From: Bog-159 sp049511415
Lineage (GTDB): Bacteria; Acidobacteriota; Terriglobia; Bryobacterales; Bryobacteraceae
Reading direction: 5' to 3'
NCBI GenBank assembly: GCA_049511415.1
Contig: JBEKYC010000021.1
Coordinates: forward strand, 1 to 64,000
DNA: 64,000 nucleotides
Position numbers and translations under genes: made by a program. Below the pieces are notes generated by a model, which made no database searches, was not told where the DNA came from, and saw only the letters and a program-made list of their open reading frames with translations. Below are positions 63,881 through 64,000 of this stretch, piece by piece. Numbering within the stretch: position 1 is the stretch's first letter; each line of letters opens with the position of its first letter.

Positions 63881-64000
63881 TCAGGCCAGCGCGGCGGCCT
63901 GATGTTCTTCCGCCGCCTTCGCGCATAACGATTCAATCATAGCGATCGCCGCATCGACCGCCGATTCGACCGGAGCGCTCAGTCCCATGGCGCCCTCCAG
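63881..64000 (-). CDS. Probable hydrogenase maturation protease, C-terminal fragment
   Basis: The last 39 codons of a minus-strand gene that continues past the right edge. The sequence LEGAMGLSAPVESAVDAAIA resembles the C-terminal helix of NiFe-hydrogenase maturation proteases (HyaD/HycI type; IEGxxxxLSPxVxxAVxxAxxxI). The hypCDE genes that follow in the same direction support this. The rest of the protein is not visible. Confidence 0.6.
   Translation of the reverse strand: MEGAMGLSAPVESAVDAAIAMIESLCAKAAEEHQAAALA

Overview
The window is a dense, GC-rich bacterial chromosome segment with about 58 protein genes, mostly packed with ATGA-type overlaps. No rRNA, tRNA, CRISPR array, insertion sequence or prophage was recognised. 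The gene mix points to Acidobacteriota of the Bryobacter/Solibacter type: alternative complex III with a caa3 oxidase, futalosine-type menaquinone synthesis, an ImuA-ImuB-DnaE2 cassette, a kumamolisin-like S53 peptidase and hydrogenase maturation genes. The lineage is inferred from gene content, not from a phylogeny.

Layout. 1-5.3 kb: a mutagenic DNA-repair cassette (imuA, imuB, dnaE2) and a frameshifted HigA-type antitoxin relic. 5.4-9.1 kb: a likely four-gene operon of ECF sigma factor, ChrR-like zinc/cupin anti-sigma factor, ATP-grasp ligase and MFS transporter. 9.3-13.0 kb (minus): a four-gene phosphonate operon with an FAD oxidoreductase, PhnX, an OPA-type transporter and a PhnZ-like diiron oxygenase; no PhnW or PhnY is present. 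13.0-13.8 kb: a small protein paired with a HEPN protein. 14.0-19.4 kb: a two-gene module related to 2-hydroxyacyl-CoA dehydratases and their ATP-driven activators, substrate unknown. 19.4-26.5 kb (minus): a VapBC-like pair, a frameshifted thiol-disulfide protein, a secreted HExxH protein, an MFS exporter, an S53 protease with a clear terminator, and a stand-alone winged-helix regulator beside a PhoB-box-like repeat.

26.5-42.4 kb: a secreted asparaginase-like hydrolase, then the full respiratory cluster actABCDEF, a one-helix protein, SCO, and coxBAC plus subunit IV. These should form a menaquinol:oxygen electron-transfer chain. mqnD follows, then a HEAT-repeat protein and a small Cys protein. 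42.5-59.2 kb: a secreted FecR-like protein and an exopolysaccharide cluster: NusG paralogue, ribbon-helix-helix protein, Wza, Wzc, Wzx, two GT4 transferases, FkbM methyltransferase, Wzy-like membrane protein, beta-helix protein, PglC-like and PglD-like enzymes, DegT aminotransferase and a membrane-anchored SDR epimerase. 59.2-64.0 kb (minus): hydrogenase maturation genes (protease fragment, small membrane protein, YceI, hypC, hypD, hypE, a double-SIS protein and a glutaredoxin-like protein). The structural hydrogenase genes probably lie just beyond the right edge.

The best candidates for undescribed biology are the dehydratase/activator module, the phosphonate operon lacking PhnW, the ECF/ATP-grasp/MFS operon, the HEPN pair and the double-SIS gene in the hydrogenase cluster.
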